Part shown: positions 38,673 to 47,059 of the stretch, piece after piece
Position numbering within the stretch: the first letter of the stretch is position 1
Layout: each line of letters starts with the position of its first letter
From: Anaeromyxobacter paludicola
Lineage (GTDB): Bacteria; Myxococcota; Myxococcia; Myxococcales; Anaeromyxobacteraceae
DNA length: 64,000 nucleotides
NCBI RefSeq assembly: GCF_023169965.1
Contig: NZ_AP025592.1
Span: 3,968,001-4,032,000 of the forward strand
Reading direction: 5' to 3'
Translations under genes and position numbers: made by a program
The notes under the pieces: generated by a model
Database searches by the model: none
What the model was told of the DNA's origin: nothing
What the model saw: the letters and a program-made list of their open reading frames with translations, nothing else

Positions 38673-39572
38673 ATGCTCGACAGCGCCACCCTCCAGCACG
38701 ACATCGTGGACGGCCGCGGGGTGCTCGTCGCCCGGCGCGGGGCGGTCGTCTCGCCGGCCGCGATCCGCGAGGCGGCGCGGCGCGCGCCCCGGGGGCCGCG
38801 GCGCCTGCTCGCCGACAGCTTCGTCGCCCAGGATCTCCGGCTGCCGCTCCTCGGCGCCTCCCAGGAGTGGCTGCTCCGCGGCCCGGCGGCGGAGGCCGGC
38901 ACGCTCCGGGCGCTCCGGGCGGTGAGCCTGCCCGGCCCGCTGTTCGACGAGCTCTCGGCGGTCAAGCTGGCCGACCCGCTCCGCTACGCCCACGCGCTCT
39001 CGACGGCGGCGCTGACCGCCCGGATGCTGCTCGCGGCCGAGGGCGCCGAGCCCCCGGGCCTCCCGGAGGCGGTCGCGGCCGGGCTGCTGCACGACATCGG
39101 CCTCCGGCAGGTGCCGGTCCGGATCCGGCAGGCCACGGGACCGCTCGACGCCGCCGAGGCGCGGGAGGTGGCGGCCCACACGCTCCTCGGGGCGCTGTAC
39201 GTGGCGAGCCTGCTCGGGGAGCACCCGGCGGTGGAGGTCGCGCTGGGCCACCACGGCTGGGCGGGGGAGGGGTACCCGCGGCTCGAGGCGGCCGCGTCGC
39301 CGCTCGTCGCCGCCGTGGGCGTGGCGAGCGCGTTCAGCGCCCTCACCGCCCCCCGGCCGTTCCGCTCAGGCCCCTACGAGCCGCGCGCCGCGCTGGACGT
39401 CCTCGTGCGCGAGGCGCGGGAGTCGGGGGCCGACCTGGCGCCCCTGCGGATGCTCCTGCACGCCCTGCGCGGCGGGGAGGGGTCGCTCGGCGCGGTGTCG
39501 TTCTCGGAGGCGCGCAAGGGGGGCGAGCCCGAGGTGAACCGCTACCGCGGCGTGGCCGCGGCGCTGCGGTGA
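38673..39572 (+). CDS. HD-GYP-like phosphohydrolase, degenerate
   Basis: This 299-residue protein resembles the HD-GYP family that degrades cyclic di-GMP. It keeps GLLHDIGLRQVP (HD pair), a following AHTLLGALYV histidine and GHHGWAGEGYPR, the counterpart of HHExxxGxGYP. The last metal position is changed: VASAFSALTAPRPFR replaces the usual D-x-F/Y-D-A-L-T. The Lys of HDIGK is Leu. It may be a weak or inactive relative acting as a binding protein. It is convergent with the phosphoesterase gene, ending 13 nt from it. Confidence 0.7.
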   Translation: MLDSATLQHDIVDGRGVLVARRGAVVSPAAIREAARRAPRGPRRLLADSFVAQDLRLPLLGASQEWLLRGPAAEAGTLRALRAVSLPGPLFDELSAVKLADPLRYAHALSTAALTARMLLAAEGAEPPGLPEAVAAGLLHDIGLRQVPVRIRQATGPLDAAEAREVAAHTLLGALYVASLLGEHPAVEVALGHHGWAGEGYPRLEAAASPLVAAVGVASAFSALTAPRPFRSGPYEPRAALDVLVREARESGADLAPLRMLLHALRGGEGSLGAVSFSEARKGGEPEVNRYRGVAAALR

Positions 39573-39585
39573 CGCGCGCCGCCCG

Positions 39586-40764
39586 TCACCCGCCTGCTCC
39601 CTGCCACCACTCGAACCGCCGGCCGAGCGGGTCGCCCGGGCCGAAGAAGACGAGGTAGGCGGCCGCGTCGTAGGCGAGGAACGACGGCCGGCCGCGCGCC
39701 ACGTTGCCGAGCTGGTGCAGGGTGCGCCAGGTGCCGGTGTTGAAGTAGCAGGCGCTCTCGCCCTGGACGACGCCGAGCGGCTTCATGCCGGCGAAGTGGG
39801 TGTGGCCGTTCACCACGTAGGAGAGGCCCCGGTGCTCGCGCTTCTCGAGCTCCTTCACCGCCGCCTTCGCGAGCCGCACGTCGATGAGCCGGAAGAGCAG
39901 GTAGTAGAGCTGCGTCAGGCGCGGCTCGTCGCGCTGCTTCGCCCGGGCCGAGAGCGCGAGCAGGAGCTTCACCCGCTGCGCCAGGTCGAGCTTGAGCGGG
40001 CGGTGGTGCGCCTTCATCCAGTCCTTCACGAAGGGGTTCTCGAGGAACTCCTCGATGAGGTCGCGCCAGACCCGCGCCACCACGCGCGCCACCTGGCGCG
40101 GCTCCCCCTCGGCGAGGGTGCGCACCCAGGCCGGCACCGCCAGCACCGGGCGGACGTCGTCGATGTCGTCGAGGCTCGCCTGCTCCACCTGCAGCGCCCG
40201 CCGGATCTCGACCGGGAAGCGGACGATGAGCTCGGAGGCGAGCAGATCGCCGAGCGGCGCGGAGCCGTCGGGCTCGTGGCAGACGGCGTCCACGGTGTGG
40301 CCGTGGTACGCGAGCACCCGCTCCTCCGGGAAGATCATGCGCGTGGGGAGCGCCGCCTCCCCCCCGGGGAGCCCGAGGGCGCGCCGCACCGCCGCGCGCG
40401 CGGCCGGAGCGTGGGCCAGGAGCCGGTCGTGGTTGCCGAGGAGGTAGTGGACCTCGAGCGTGCCGTCCTCGACCTTGCCGCGCAGCGCGTCGAAGAAGCG
40501 GCGCTCGGCGGCGATGGTGGCCTCGACCGCCTCGAGCACCACCGCGGCCTGCTCCGGCGAGGGCGGGTGGTACGGCTTCACCCCGCGGTCGAGCCAGTCG
40601 GGCGCGCGGACGAGGTCGAAGATGTCGCCGACGAGGCAGAGCCGGACCGGCGCCCCGGGGCGGCCCCCCTCGATCCGCTGCCAGAGCCGGGTGAGCTGGG
40701 CGGCGCGCGAGATGCGGCTCGCCGCGCCCGGCCGGAGGTGGAGGTCTGAGATGAAGACCAGCAG
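39586..40764 (-). CDS. Metallophosphoesterase, probably starting at CTG
   Basis: This 392-residue calcineurin-like phosphoesterase has the motifs FISDLHLRPG, GDIFDLVRAPDW, LLGNHDRLL, YHGHTVD and VNGHTHFAGM. The first two, which carry metal ligands, lie upstream of the first GTG (40581), so translation must start earlier. The frame is closed by TAG at 40779, the stop of the DUF971 gene. Between them there is no ATG, GTG or TTG upstream of the first motif, only CTG codons at 40764 and 40761 with GGAG eight bases before the first. It follows the DUF971 gene directly. Substrate unknown; UDP-diacylglucosamine hydrolase-type enzymes share part of the motif set. Confidence 0.75.
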   Translation of the reverse strand: MLVFISDLHLRPGAASRISRAAQLTRLWQRIEGGRPGAPVRLCLVGDIFDLVRAPDWLDRGVKPYHPPSPEQAAVVLEAVEATIAAERRFFDALRGKVEDGTLEVHYLLGNHDRLLAHAPAARAAVRRALGLPGGEAALPTRMIFPEERVLAYHGHTVDAVCHEPDGSAPLGDLLASELIVRFPVEIRRALQVEQASLDDIDDVRPVLAVPAWVRTLAEGEPRQVARVVARVWRDLIEEFLENPFVKDWMKAHHRPLKLDLAQRVKLLLALSARAKQRDEPRLTQLYYLLFRLIDVRLAKAAVKELEKREHRGLSYVVNGHTHFAGMKPLGVVQGESACYFNTGTWRTLHQLGNVARGRPSFLAYDAAAYLVFFGPGDPLGRRFEWWQGAGG

Positions 40765-40776
40765 CGGGGAGGCTCC

Positions 40777-41115
40777 CTAGGGCTCGAGCCCCGAGGCCCG
40801 CCGCAGGGTCTCCCAGGTGTAGAGGCCGGTGCTGTGGCCGTCCGACCAGCGGATCTGCACCGCGTAGCTGCCCACCGGGTCGATCCCGAGCGGCCGGATG
40901 TCGGCGGGGATGGAGGCGGTGTCGAGGAGCTTGCGGCCCGTGCCCTCCTCGATGCAGCCGGCGCACGGACAGGCGTCGCGGAGCTGGACCGGGGGGATGA
41001 TCACGCGCGGCCCGCCCGGCCAGGCGATCTCGAGCTCGCCCCGGTCGTTCACGTCGATCGACTCGGGGGGCGCGGCCGGCTTCGGGCGCGAGGGGATGCG
41101 GTCGAGGAGTCCCAT
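40777..41115 (-). CDS. DUF971 domain protein
   Basis: This 112-residue protein has the DUF971 (gamma-butyrobetaine hydroxylase N-terminal-like) fold with LRDACPCAGCIEEGTGRKLL, then IDPVGSYAVQIRWSDGHSTG and LYTWETLRR. The cysteines could bind zinc or an iron-sulfur cluster; the family is linked with Fe-S proteins such as Mrp. It lies 35 nt after the NRDE gene and its stop TAG directly precedes the phosphoesterase gene's first codons. Confidence 0.85.
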   Translation of the reverse strand: MGLLDRIPSRPKPAAPPESIDVNDRGELEIAWPGGPRVIIPPVQLRDACPCAGCIEEGTGRKLLDTASIPADIRPLGIDPVGSYAVQIRWSDGHSTGLYTWETLRRASGLEP

Positions 41116-41150
41116 GAGGGCTTGAAGATGTTGGTCCGGAGGGGGGCCTG

Positions 41151-41906
41151 TCAAGACGATCGGGCGAGCGCCCGCAGGAGCCGGCCCCTGTCCTCGAACG
41201 GCGCCAGGCAGGGCGGGCCGTCGGCGGTCTGGAGCTCGGACTCGCCGAGCCGCGGCGCGAGCCGGAGGAGGGTGGCGGACCGCGTGCCGTAGAGCTCCGA
41301 GTGGTGGATGCAGACCGCCGGCTCGCCGGGGCCGCCCTCGTGGAGCGCCAGCAGCGCCGCCAGCGCGGGCGGGCTCGCGTCGAGGGGCCAGCGGGCGCGC
41401 ACCCGGACGGCGCGCGGGTCGGAGCCGTCGGCGCTCCGCTCCGTCACCACGTGCAGCCCCGGCTCGAGCGGCCCGAGCGCGGCGCGGCGCCCGTCGTGGC
41501 GCCAGAGGAAGGCGCGCTCCCGGTCGGCCACGACGAGGTGGAAGGGGTTGTGGCGGTCGGTCGCGACGGCCTGGGCGGCGGCCGCCGCCTGGGCCGCGTC
41601 CGGCTCGGCGAGCGCGCGCAGGACCAGCTCGCCCCTGGAGAGCCGCCGCCGGTCGGGCCAGTCGCCGTCCTCGGGGTGGAAGTTGGTGAGCGCGGCGAAG
41701 AGGCCCGTCTCGGAGAGGCCGATCCAGGTGCCCCCGCCCGAGAGGTCGAGCGGGCAGAGGATCCGGGAGGGCCCGCCGGGCCTGGCGCGCGGGTTCTCGC
41801 GGACGGCCCAGCCCTCCGCGGGCCGGGCGAGGAGCTCGTCGCGGTTCGCGGCCACGACGAGCGGGAAGCGGCGGTCGCTTCCAAAGGCGACGGCGAGGGT
41901 GCACAC
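41151..41906 (-). CDS. NRDE (TANGO2-like) family protein
   Basis: This 251-residue protein starts MCTLAVAFG and has VVAANRDELLARPAEGW, the NRDE signature, and later SGGGTWIGLSETGLFAALTN. Family members (TANGO2/Ser-rich) are cytoplasmic and have an N-terminal nucleophile-like fold with Cys2; a role in haem or acyl-CoA handling has been proposed for eukaryotic forms. It is the first gene of a short minus-strand set with DUF971 and a phosphoesterase. Confidence 0.85.
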   Translation of the reverse strand: MCTLAVAFGSDRRFPLVVAANRDELLARPAEGWAVRENPRARPGGPSRILCPLDLSGGGTWIGLSETGLFAALTNFHPEDGDWPDRRRLSRGELVLRALAEPDAAQAAAAAQAVATDRHNPFHLVVADRERAFLWRHDGRRAALGPLEPGLHVVTERSADGSDPRAVRVRARWPLDASPPALAALLALHEGGPGEPAVCIHHSELYGTRSATLLRLAPRLGESELQTADGPPCLAPFEDRGRLLRALARSS

Positions 41907-41962
41907 CCGGTCTTTCTACCCGGGATGCGCCCTCGCCGCCTGTCCTGCGCGCTCCGGCTCGG

Positions 41963-43741
41963 CTAGCTGCCCTGCACCTTGCGGGCGGTCTTCACCGCCT
42001 CGAGGAGCTGCTCGCGCTGCAGCGCGATGGCGCGCGGGAGCGTCTTCCCGAGCTTCTGGAACCACTCGGTCTGCGAGCCGAGCTCCTGCTCCCACTCGCC
42101 GAGGTCGATGCGGGTGGCCTGGGCCACCTCCGCCGGCGTGGCCTTGACGCCGTTGAGGTCGAGGTCGCCCTGCTTCGGCACGTTGCCGATGGGGGTCTCC
42201 TGGACGCCGACGCGGCCGTGGGCGCGGTCGATCATCCACTTGAGGACGCGCATGTTGTCCCCGTAGCCCGGCCAGAGGAACTTGCCGTCCTGGCCCTTGC
42301 GGAACCAGTTCACGAGGTACATGTGCGGCGGGTTCGGGATGCGGGACTGCATCTCGAGCCAGTGGCCGAGGTAGCTGCCGCAGTCGTAGCCGCAGAAGGG
42401 CAGCATGGCCATCGGGTCACGCCGCACCACGCCGACCGCGCCGGTGGCGGCGGCGGTGGTCTCGGAGCCCATGGTGGAGCCCATGTACACGCCGTGGGTC
42501 CAGTTGAAGGCCTCGAGGACCAGCGGCACGGTGGTGGAGCGGCGGCCGCCGAAGATGATGGCGGAGATGGGCACGCCCTTCGGATCGTCCACCTTGTCGG
42601 AGAGGGCCGGGTTGTTTCGGGCCGGCGCCGTGAACCGGCTGTTCGGGTGGGCCGCCTTCTCGGTCGAGCCCTTCTTCCAGGGGTTGCCCTTCCAGTCGGT
42701 GAGGGTCTCGGGGACCTCGCCGTCCTTCCCCTCCCACCAGACGTCGCCGTCGGGCGTGAGGGCCACGTTGGTGTAGAGCGTGTCCTTCTCGATCGACTTC
42801 ATGGCGTTGGGGTTGGTCTTGTAGTTCGTCCCCGGCGCCACGCCGAAGTAGCCGTTCTCCGGGTTCACCGCCCAGAGCCGGCCGTCCTCGCCCACGCGCA
42901 TCCAGGCGATGTCGTCGCCGACGGTGCGGATCTTCCAGCCCTCGAACGCCGGGGGCGGGATCATCATGGCGAAGTTGGTCTTGCCGCAGGCCGACGGGAA
43001 CGCCGCCGCGACGTAGGTCTTCTCGCCCTGCGGGCTCTCGGCCTCGAGGATGAGCATGTGCTCGGCGAGCCAGCCCTCCTTGCGGGCGAGGTAGCTGCCG
43101 ATGCGCAGCGCGAGGCACTTCTTGCCGAGGAGCGCGTTGCCGCCGTAGCCGGAGCCGACCGACCAGATGGTGTTGTCCTGCGGGAAGTGGCAGATGAACC
43201 GGTTGTCCGGGTTGCAGTCGCGGACCGAGTGCAGGCCCTTGTTGAAGTCGGCGCCCTCGCCCAGGCGGTCGAGCGCGACCTTCCCCATGCGCGTCATGAT
43301 CGCCATGTTGAGCGCGACGTAGACGGAGTCGGTGAGCTCGATGCCCACCTTCGAGAACGGGGAGGCGGCCGGGCCCATGATGTACGGCACCACGTAGAGG
43401 GTGCGGCCCTTCATCGCGCCGTCGTAGAGCTTCGACAGCTTGGCGTAGGCCTCGCTGGGGTCCATCCAGTTGTTGGTGGGGCCCGCCTCCTCCTGCGTCG
43501 GCGTGCAGATGAAGGTGAGGTGCTCGACGCGCGCCACGTCGTTGGGGTTCGAGCGGCCGTAGTAGCAGCCGGGGAGCTTCTGCTGGTTCAGCGGCTGGAG
43601 GACGCCGGCCTTGACCGCCTCGGCGGTGAGGCGCTGGCGCTCCTCGTCGGACCCATCACACCAGTAGACCTGGTCCGGCTTGCAGAGCTTCGCCATCTCG
43701 TCCACCCACGAGCGCAGGTGGTGGTTCATCGGCGCAGGCAT
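41963..43741 (-). CDS. pckG: Phosphoenolpyruvate carboxykinase (GTP)
   Basis: This 592-residue enzyme interconverts oxaloacetate and phosphoenolpyruvate with GTP. It shows FPSACGKTNFAMM (P-loop with the reactive-Cys motif), GDDIAWMRVGEDG and IFGGRRSTTVPLV, all of the GTP-dependent class. ATG at 43741 has GGGGAG five to six bases upstream. A much longer upstream frame is an artefact. It supports gluconeogenesis from acetate together with actP, gltA and acnA. Confidence 0.95.
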   Translation of the reverse strand: MPAPMNHHLRSWVDEMAKLCKPDQVYWCDGSDEERQRLTAEAVKAGVLQPLNQQKLPGCYYGRSNPNDVARVEHLTFICTPTQEEAGPTNNWMDPSEAYAKLSKLYDGAMKGRTLYVVPYIMGPAASPFSKVGIELTDSVYVALNMAIMTRMGKVALDRLGEGADFNKGLHSVRDCNPDNRFICHFPQDNTIWSVGSGYGGNALLGKKCLALRIGSYLARKEGWLAEHMLILEAESPQGEKTYVAAAFPSACGKTNFAMMIPPPAFEGWKIRTVGDDIAWMRVGEDGRLWAVNPENGYFGVAPGTNYKTNPNAMKSIEKDTLYTNVALTPDGDVWWEGKDGEVPETLTDWKGNPWKKGSTEKAAHPNSRFTAPARNNPALSDKVDDPKGVPISAIIFGGRRSTTVPLVLEAFNWTHGVYMGSTMGSETTAAATGAVGVVRRDPMAMLPFCGYDCGSYLGHWLEMQSRIPNPPHMYLVNWFRKGQDGKFLWPGYGDNMRVLKWMIDRAHGRVGVQETPIGNVPKQGDLDLNGVKATPAEVAQATRIDLGEWEQELGSQTEWFQKLGKTLPRAIALQREQLLEAVKTARKVQGS

Positions 43742-43829
43742 CAATGCTCCCCTTCTGTCGGTTGGAATGGAGGTACTGGGGGCGGCGAGGTTACCCCGCT
43801 GGCGGCCGGTGCGCCAGTACAGGTAGCCG

Positions 43830-43835
43830 TACATT
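43830..43835 (+). promoter_or_regulatory. Candidate -10 box 7 nt before treZ
   Basis: TACATT ends 7 nt before the ATG at 43843 and there is no Shine-Dalgarno sequence between. It lies in the 101-bp gap to the divergent pckG. Confidence 0.35.
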
Positions 43836-43842
43836 TGGTGCG

Positions 43843-45513
43843 ATGCGACCGCCCCTTCACGGTACCGAAACCCTCCCGGGAAGCACCCGATTCCAGGTCT
43901 GGGCCCCCCGCCTGGACAGGCTCTCCATCCGCCTGGAACGGCGAGAGGTTCCGCTGGCCCGCTCGCCCGACGGCTGGTTCGGCGCCGAGGTGCCGGGCGT
44001 CGCGCCCGGCGCCCGCTACGTGCTCGTGCTGCCCGACGGACGGACGCGCCCCGACCCGGCGTCCCTGCGCCAGCCCGACGGCGTGCACGGACCGTCACAG
44101 GTCTTCGATCCCGGCGCGTTCCGCTGGACCGCCGGCGGCTGGCGCGGGCTGCCCCTGGAGGCGCTCACGTTCTACGAGCTCCACCTCGGCACCTTCACCT
44201 CCGAGGGCACGCTCGACGCGGCGGCGGCGCGCCTGCCGGAGCTGGTGGACCTCGGCGTGTCCTGCGTCGAGCTCATGCCGGTGCAGCCGTTCCCGGGGGA
44301 TCGGAACTGGGGCTACGACGGCGTGGAGCTGCACGCGGTGCACGAGGGCTACGGCGGCCCGGAGGCGCTGCAGCGCTTCGTGGACCGGGCCCACGGGCTC
44401 GGCCTCGCCGTCTGCCTCGACGTCGTCTACAACCACCTCGGCCCGGAGGGGAACTACCTCGCGGAGCTCGGTCCCTACTTCACCTCTCGCCACCGCTCGC
44501 CGTGGGGCGACGGCCTCAACTACGACGGCGAGGACGCGCGGCCGGTGCGCGACTTCATGCTCGAGGCGGCGGTCCGCTGGGCGCGGGACTACCGGGTGGA
44601 CGCGCTCCGGCTCGACGCCGTGCAGGCCATCCAGGACGACAGCCCCCGGCACCTCGTGGGCGAGCTCTGCGACCGGGTGGCGGAGGTCTCGCGCGAGACC
44701 GGGCGGCAGATCCACGTCATCGCGGAGAGCGACCTCAACGACCGGAAGGTGGTCGAGCCCGGCCCCGGCGGCTGGGGCGCGTGCGCGGCGTGGGCCGACG
44801 ACCTGCACCACGCGCTCCACGCGCTCCTCACCGGCGAGCGGGGCCACTACTACGCCGACTACGGGCGGCCGGAGGACGTGCAGCGGGCGCTGCTGCAGGG
44901 GTTCGTGTACCAGGGGCAGCGCTCGGAGTTCCGCAAGCGGCCGTTCGGGACCAGCACCGAGGGGCTCCTCCCGCTGCGGTTCGTGGCCTGCCTGCAGAAC
45001 CACGATCAGGTGGGGAACCGGCCCTTCGGCGAGCGGCTCACCGCGCTCGTGCCCTGGGAGGCGCTCGCGCCCGCCGCCGCGATCCTGATCCTGGGCCCGG
45101 CGCTGCCGCTCCTCTTCATGGGCGAGGAGTACGGCGAGTCGCGGCCGTTCCTCTACTTCACCAGCCACGGCGACCCGGCGCTGGCGCGGGCGGTGTCGGA
45201 GGGGCGCAAGAAGGAGCTCATCGCCGTCGCCGCCGGGCGGCCCATCCCCGATCCGCAGGACCCGCAGACCTTCGAGCAGAGCCGGCTGACCCACCGCAGG
45301 TCGGGCCGGCACGGCGCGCTCCGGGAGGTCTACCGGCAGCTCCTCGCCGTCCGCCGCCGCCACGCCGCCGCGATCGGCGCCCACTGGCCGGAGGTGGCGC
45401 GCGACGGGCGGGCCTTCACGGTGCGGAGGCCCGGGCTCACCCTGCGCGCGAACCTCGGGCCCGAGCCGGCGGGAGGGATGCCGGGGTGGGGCTGGGGGGT
45501 GGAGGAGGGGTAG
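43843..45513 (+). CDS. treZ: Malto-oligosyltrehalose trehalohydrolase TreZ
   Basis: This 556-residue GH13 enzyme releases trehalose from maltooligosyl-trehalose. An N-terminal carbohydrate-binding domain (TRFQVWAPRLDRLSIRLERR) leads into the barrel with VCLDVVYNHLGPEGNYL, the nucleophile in YRVDALRLDAV, the acid/base in HVIAESDLND and LQNHDQVGNRPFGER. TreY and TreX genes are not in the window. The last domain ends early: after LTLRANLGPEP comes a low-complexity tail (GWGWGVEEG) and the stop lies 12 bp from the end of convergent rmuC. The C-terminal beta domain seems short, perhaps from an old frameshift. Confidence 0.88.
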   Translation: MRPPLHGTETLPGSTRFQVWAPRLDRLSIRLERREVPLARSPDGWFGAEVPGVAPGARYVLVLPDGRTRPDPASLRQPDGVHGPSQVFDPGAFRWTAGGWRGLPLEALTFYELHLGTFTSEGTLDAAAARLPELVDLGVSCVELMPVQPFPGDRNWGYDGVELHAVHEGYGGPEALQRFVDRAHGLGLAVCLDVVYNHLGPEGNYLAELGPYFTSRHRSPWGDGLNYDGEDARPVRDFMLEAAVRWARDYRVDALRLDAVQAIQDDSPRHLVGELCDRVAEVSRETGRQIHVIAESDLNDRKVVEPGPGGWGACAAWADDLHHALHALLTGERGHYYADYGRPEDVQRALLQGFVYQGQRSEFRKRPFGTSTEGLLPLRFVACLQNHDQVGNRPFGERLTALVPWEALAPAAAILILGPALPLLFMGEEYGESRPFLYFTSHGDPALARAVSEGRKKELIAVAAGRPIPDPQDPQTFEQSRLTHRRSGRHGALREVYRQLLAVRRRHAAAIGAHWPEVARDGRAFTVRRPGLTLRANLGPEPAGGMPGWGWGVEEG

Positions 45514-45525
45514 GGCGGGCTCGGC

Positions 45526-46944
45526 TCACGCCGTCGGCGCCTTCCCCGCCCCGCCCTCCGCCACCGCCTCGAGCGCCAGGACCTCCTCGGCCCCGTCCTC
45601 GCCGGTGACCTCCAGCAAGAGCGCGTCCACCCGGTCGGTCCTGGCGCGCGCCCCGAGCTCCACCATGGCGGCGGCGCGCCGCAGGACGTTGCCCTTCCCC
45701 GAGACGAGCTTCCCGCGGGCGTCGGCGAAGCTCTTCTGCGCCTGGTCGAGCCTGGCGCCCACGCCGTCGAGGTCCTTCACGAAGGCGGTGAGCTTCTCGA
45801 GGAGCTTGCCGGCCTCGTCGGCGATCTTCTGGGCGTTGGCGTTCTGCTTCTCGGAGCGCCACACGTGGCTCACGAGCTGGAGCGCGGCGAGCAGGGTGGT
45901 GGGGCTGCAGAGGACCACCCGCTGCCGGAAGGCCTCCTCGTACAGCCCGAGCCGCCGCGAGATGGCGGCGTGGAAGGCGGCCTCGTTCGGCACGAAGAGG
46001 AGCACGATGTCCACCGTGCGCTCCTTCACCACGTCCTGGTAGCTCTTCCCGGCGAGCTCCTTCACGTGCTTCTTCACCGAGGCGACGTGCGCGTCGAGCG
46101 CCGCCTCGCGCTCCGCCTCGGTGGGCGCCCGCATCGCCTCCACGAAGGCGGTGAGCGAGCACTTCGCGTCCACGATGACGACGCGGTTGCCGGGGAGGTA
46201 GACGAGGGCGTCGGGCCGCTTCTGCCCGCCCTCCTCGTCGGCGTGGCTCACCTGCAGGTCGTACTCGCGCCCCTCGGTGAGCCCGGCCGTCTCGAGGACC
46301 CGCTCGAGCACCAGCTCGCCCCAGTCGCCCTGGGCCTTGGAGTCGCCGGTGAGGGCGCGGGCGAGGCTCTCGGCGTCCTCGTGGAGCCTCGACTGCGTCT
46401 CCTGGAGCCGCTGGAGCGAGGAGAGGAGCGAGGCGCGATCGCGGCTCTCCTGGTCGTAGGTCCGGTCCACCTTGGCCTCGAAGGCGCGGAGCTTCTCGGC
46501 GACCGGCGCGAGGAGCGCGGCCAGCCCCTCGCGGCTCTGGTGCAGCATCGCCGCGCCCTTCTCGTCGAGGAGCCGCGCCGCGAGCAGCTCGATCTCGGCC
46601 CGGACCTGCGCGCGCGAGCGCTCCGCCTCGGCCTGCCGCTCGGCGGCCGCCCGGCGCTCGGCCTCGAGCTCCGAGGCGAGCCGGGCCTTCTCCTCGAGGA
46701 GCGCGGTGACCTCGCGCCGCAGCGCCTCGGCCCCCTCGCGCAGGCGGGCCACCTCGGCCGCGCCCTCCCCGGCCCGGCGCCGCTCCTGCTCGGCGACGGC
46801 GGAGGCGCGGGCGAGGTCGGCGGAGAGCGCGACGAGCCGCTCCTGGTCGCGCACGGCGCCTCCGCGCCGCCCGACCCAGAGCCCCAGCCCGACGCCCGCG
46901 GCGACGACCGCCGCCGCGATCACCACGATGAAGACCGGCTCCAT
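45526..46944 (-). CDS. rmuC: DNA recombination protein RmuC
   Basis: This 472-residue protein has an N-terminal membrane helix (VFIVVIAAAVVAAGVGLGLW), a coiled-coil of about 150 residues rich in Glu, Arg and Ala, and the RmuC nuclease-like domain with SKAQGDWGELVLERVLETAG, QKRPDALVYLPGNRVVIVDA and KCSLTAFVEA. RmuC limits inversions at short inverted repeats. It stands as a single gene between treZ (convergent) and the S1-repeat gene. Confidence 0.92.
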   Translation of the reverse strand: MEPVFIVVIAAAVVAAGVGLGLWVGRRGGAVRDQERLVALSADLARASAVAEQERRRAGEGAAEVARLREGAEALRREVTALLEEKARLASELEAERRAAAERQAEAERSRAQVRAEIELLAARLLDEKGAAMLHQSREGLAALLAPVAEKLRAFEAKVDRTYDQESRDRASLLSSLQRLQETQSRLHEDAESLARALTGDSKAQGDWGELVLERVLETAGLTEGREYDLQVSHADEEGGQKRPDALVYLPGNRVVIVDAKCSLTAFVEAMRAPTEAEREAALDAHVASVKKHVKELAGKSYQDVVKERTVDIVLLFVPNEAAFHAAISRRLGLYEEAFRQRVVLCSPTTLLAALQLVSHVWRSEKQNANAQKIADEAGKLLEKLTAFVKDLDGVGARLDQAQKSFADARGKLVSGKGNVLRRAAAMVELGARARTDRVDALLLEVTGEDGAEEVLALEAVAEGGAGKAPTA

Positions 46945-47059
46945 GTGCCCTCCGCCCGGCTCCGTCCACCGGAGCGCCCGATGTTAGCGGAGGGGGCGGA
47001 CACGCCGGGCAGGGGGACAGCGCGCTCGCCGCGCCCCCTCCCTGGGGCGCCCGCCGGCG

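Noticed and set aside
42218-45088. Plus-strand open frame of 956 codons across pckG and treZ
   Set aside because: It runs antisense to pckG and out of frame with treZ and has no family features.
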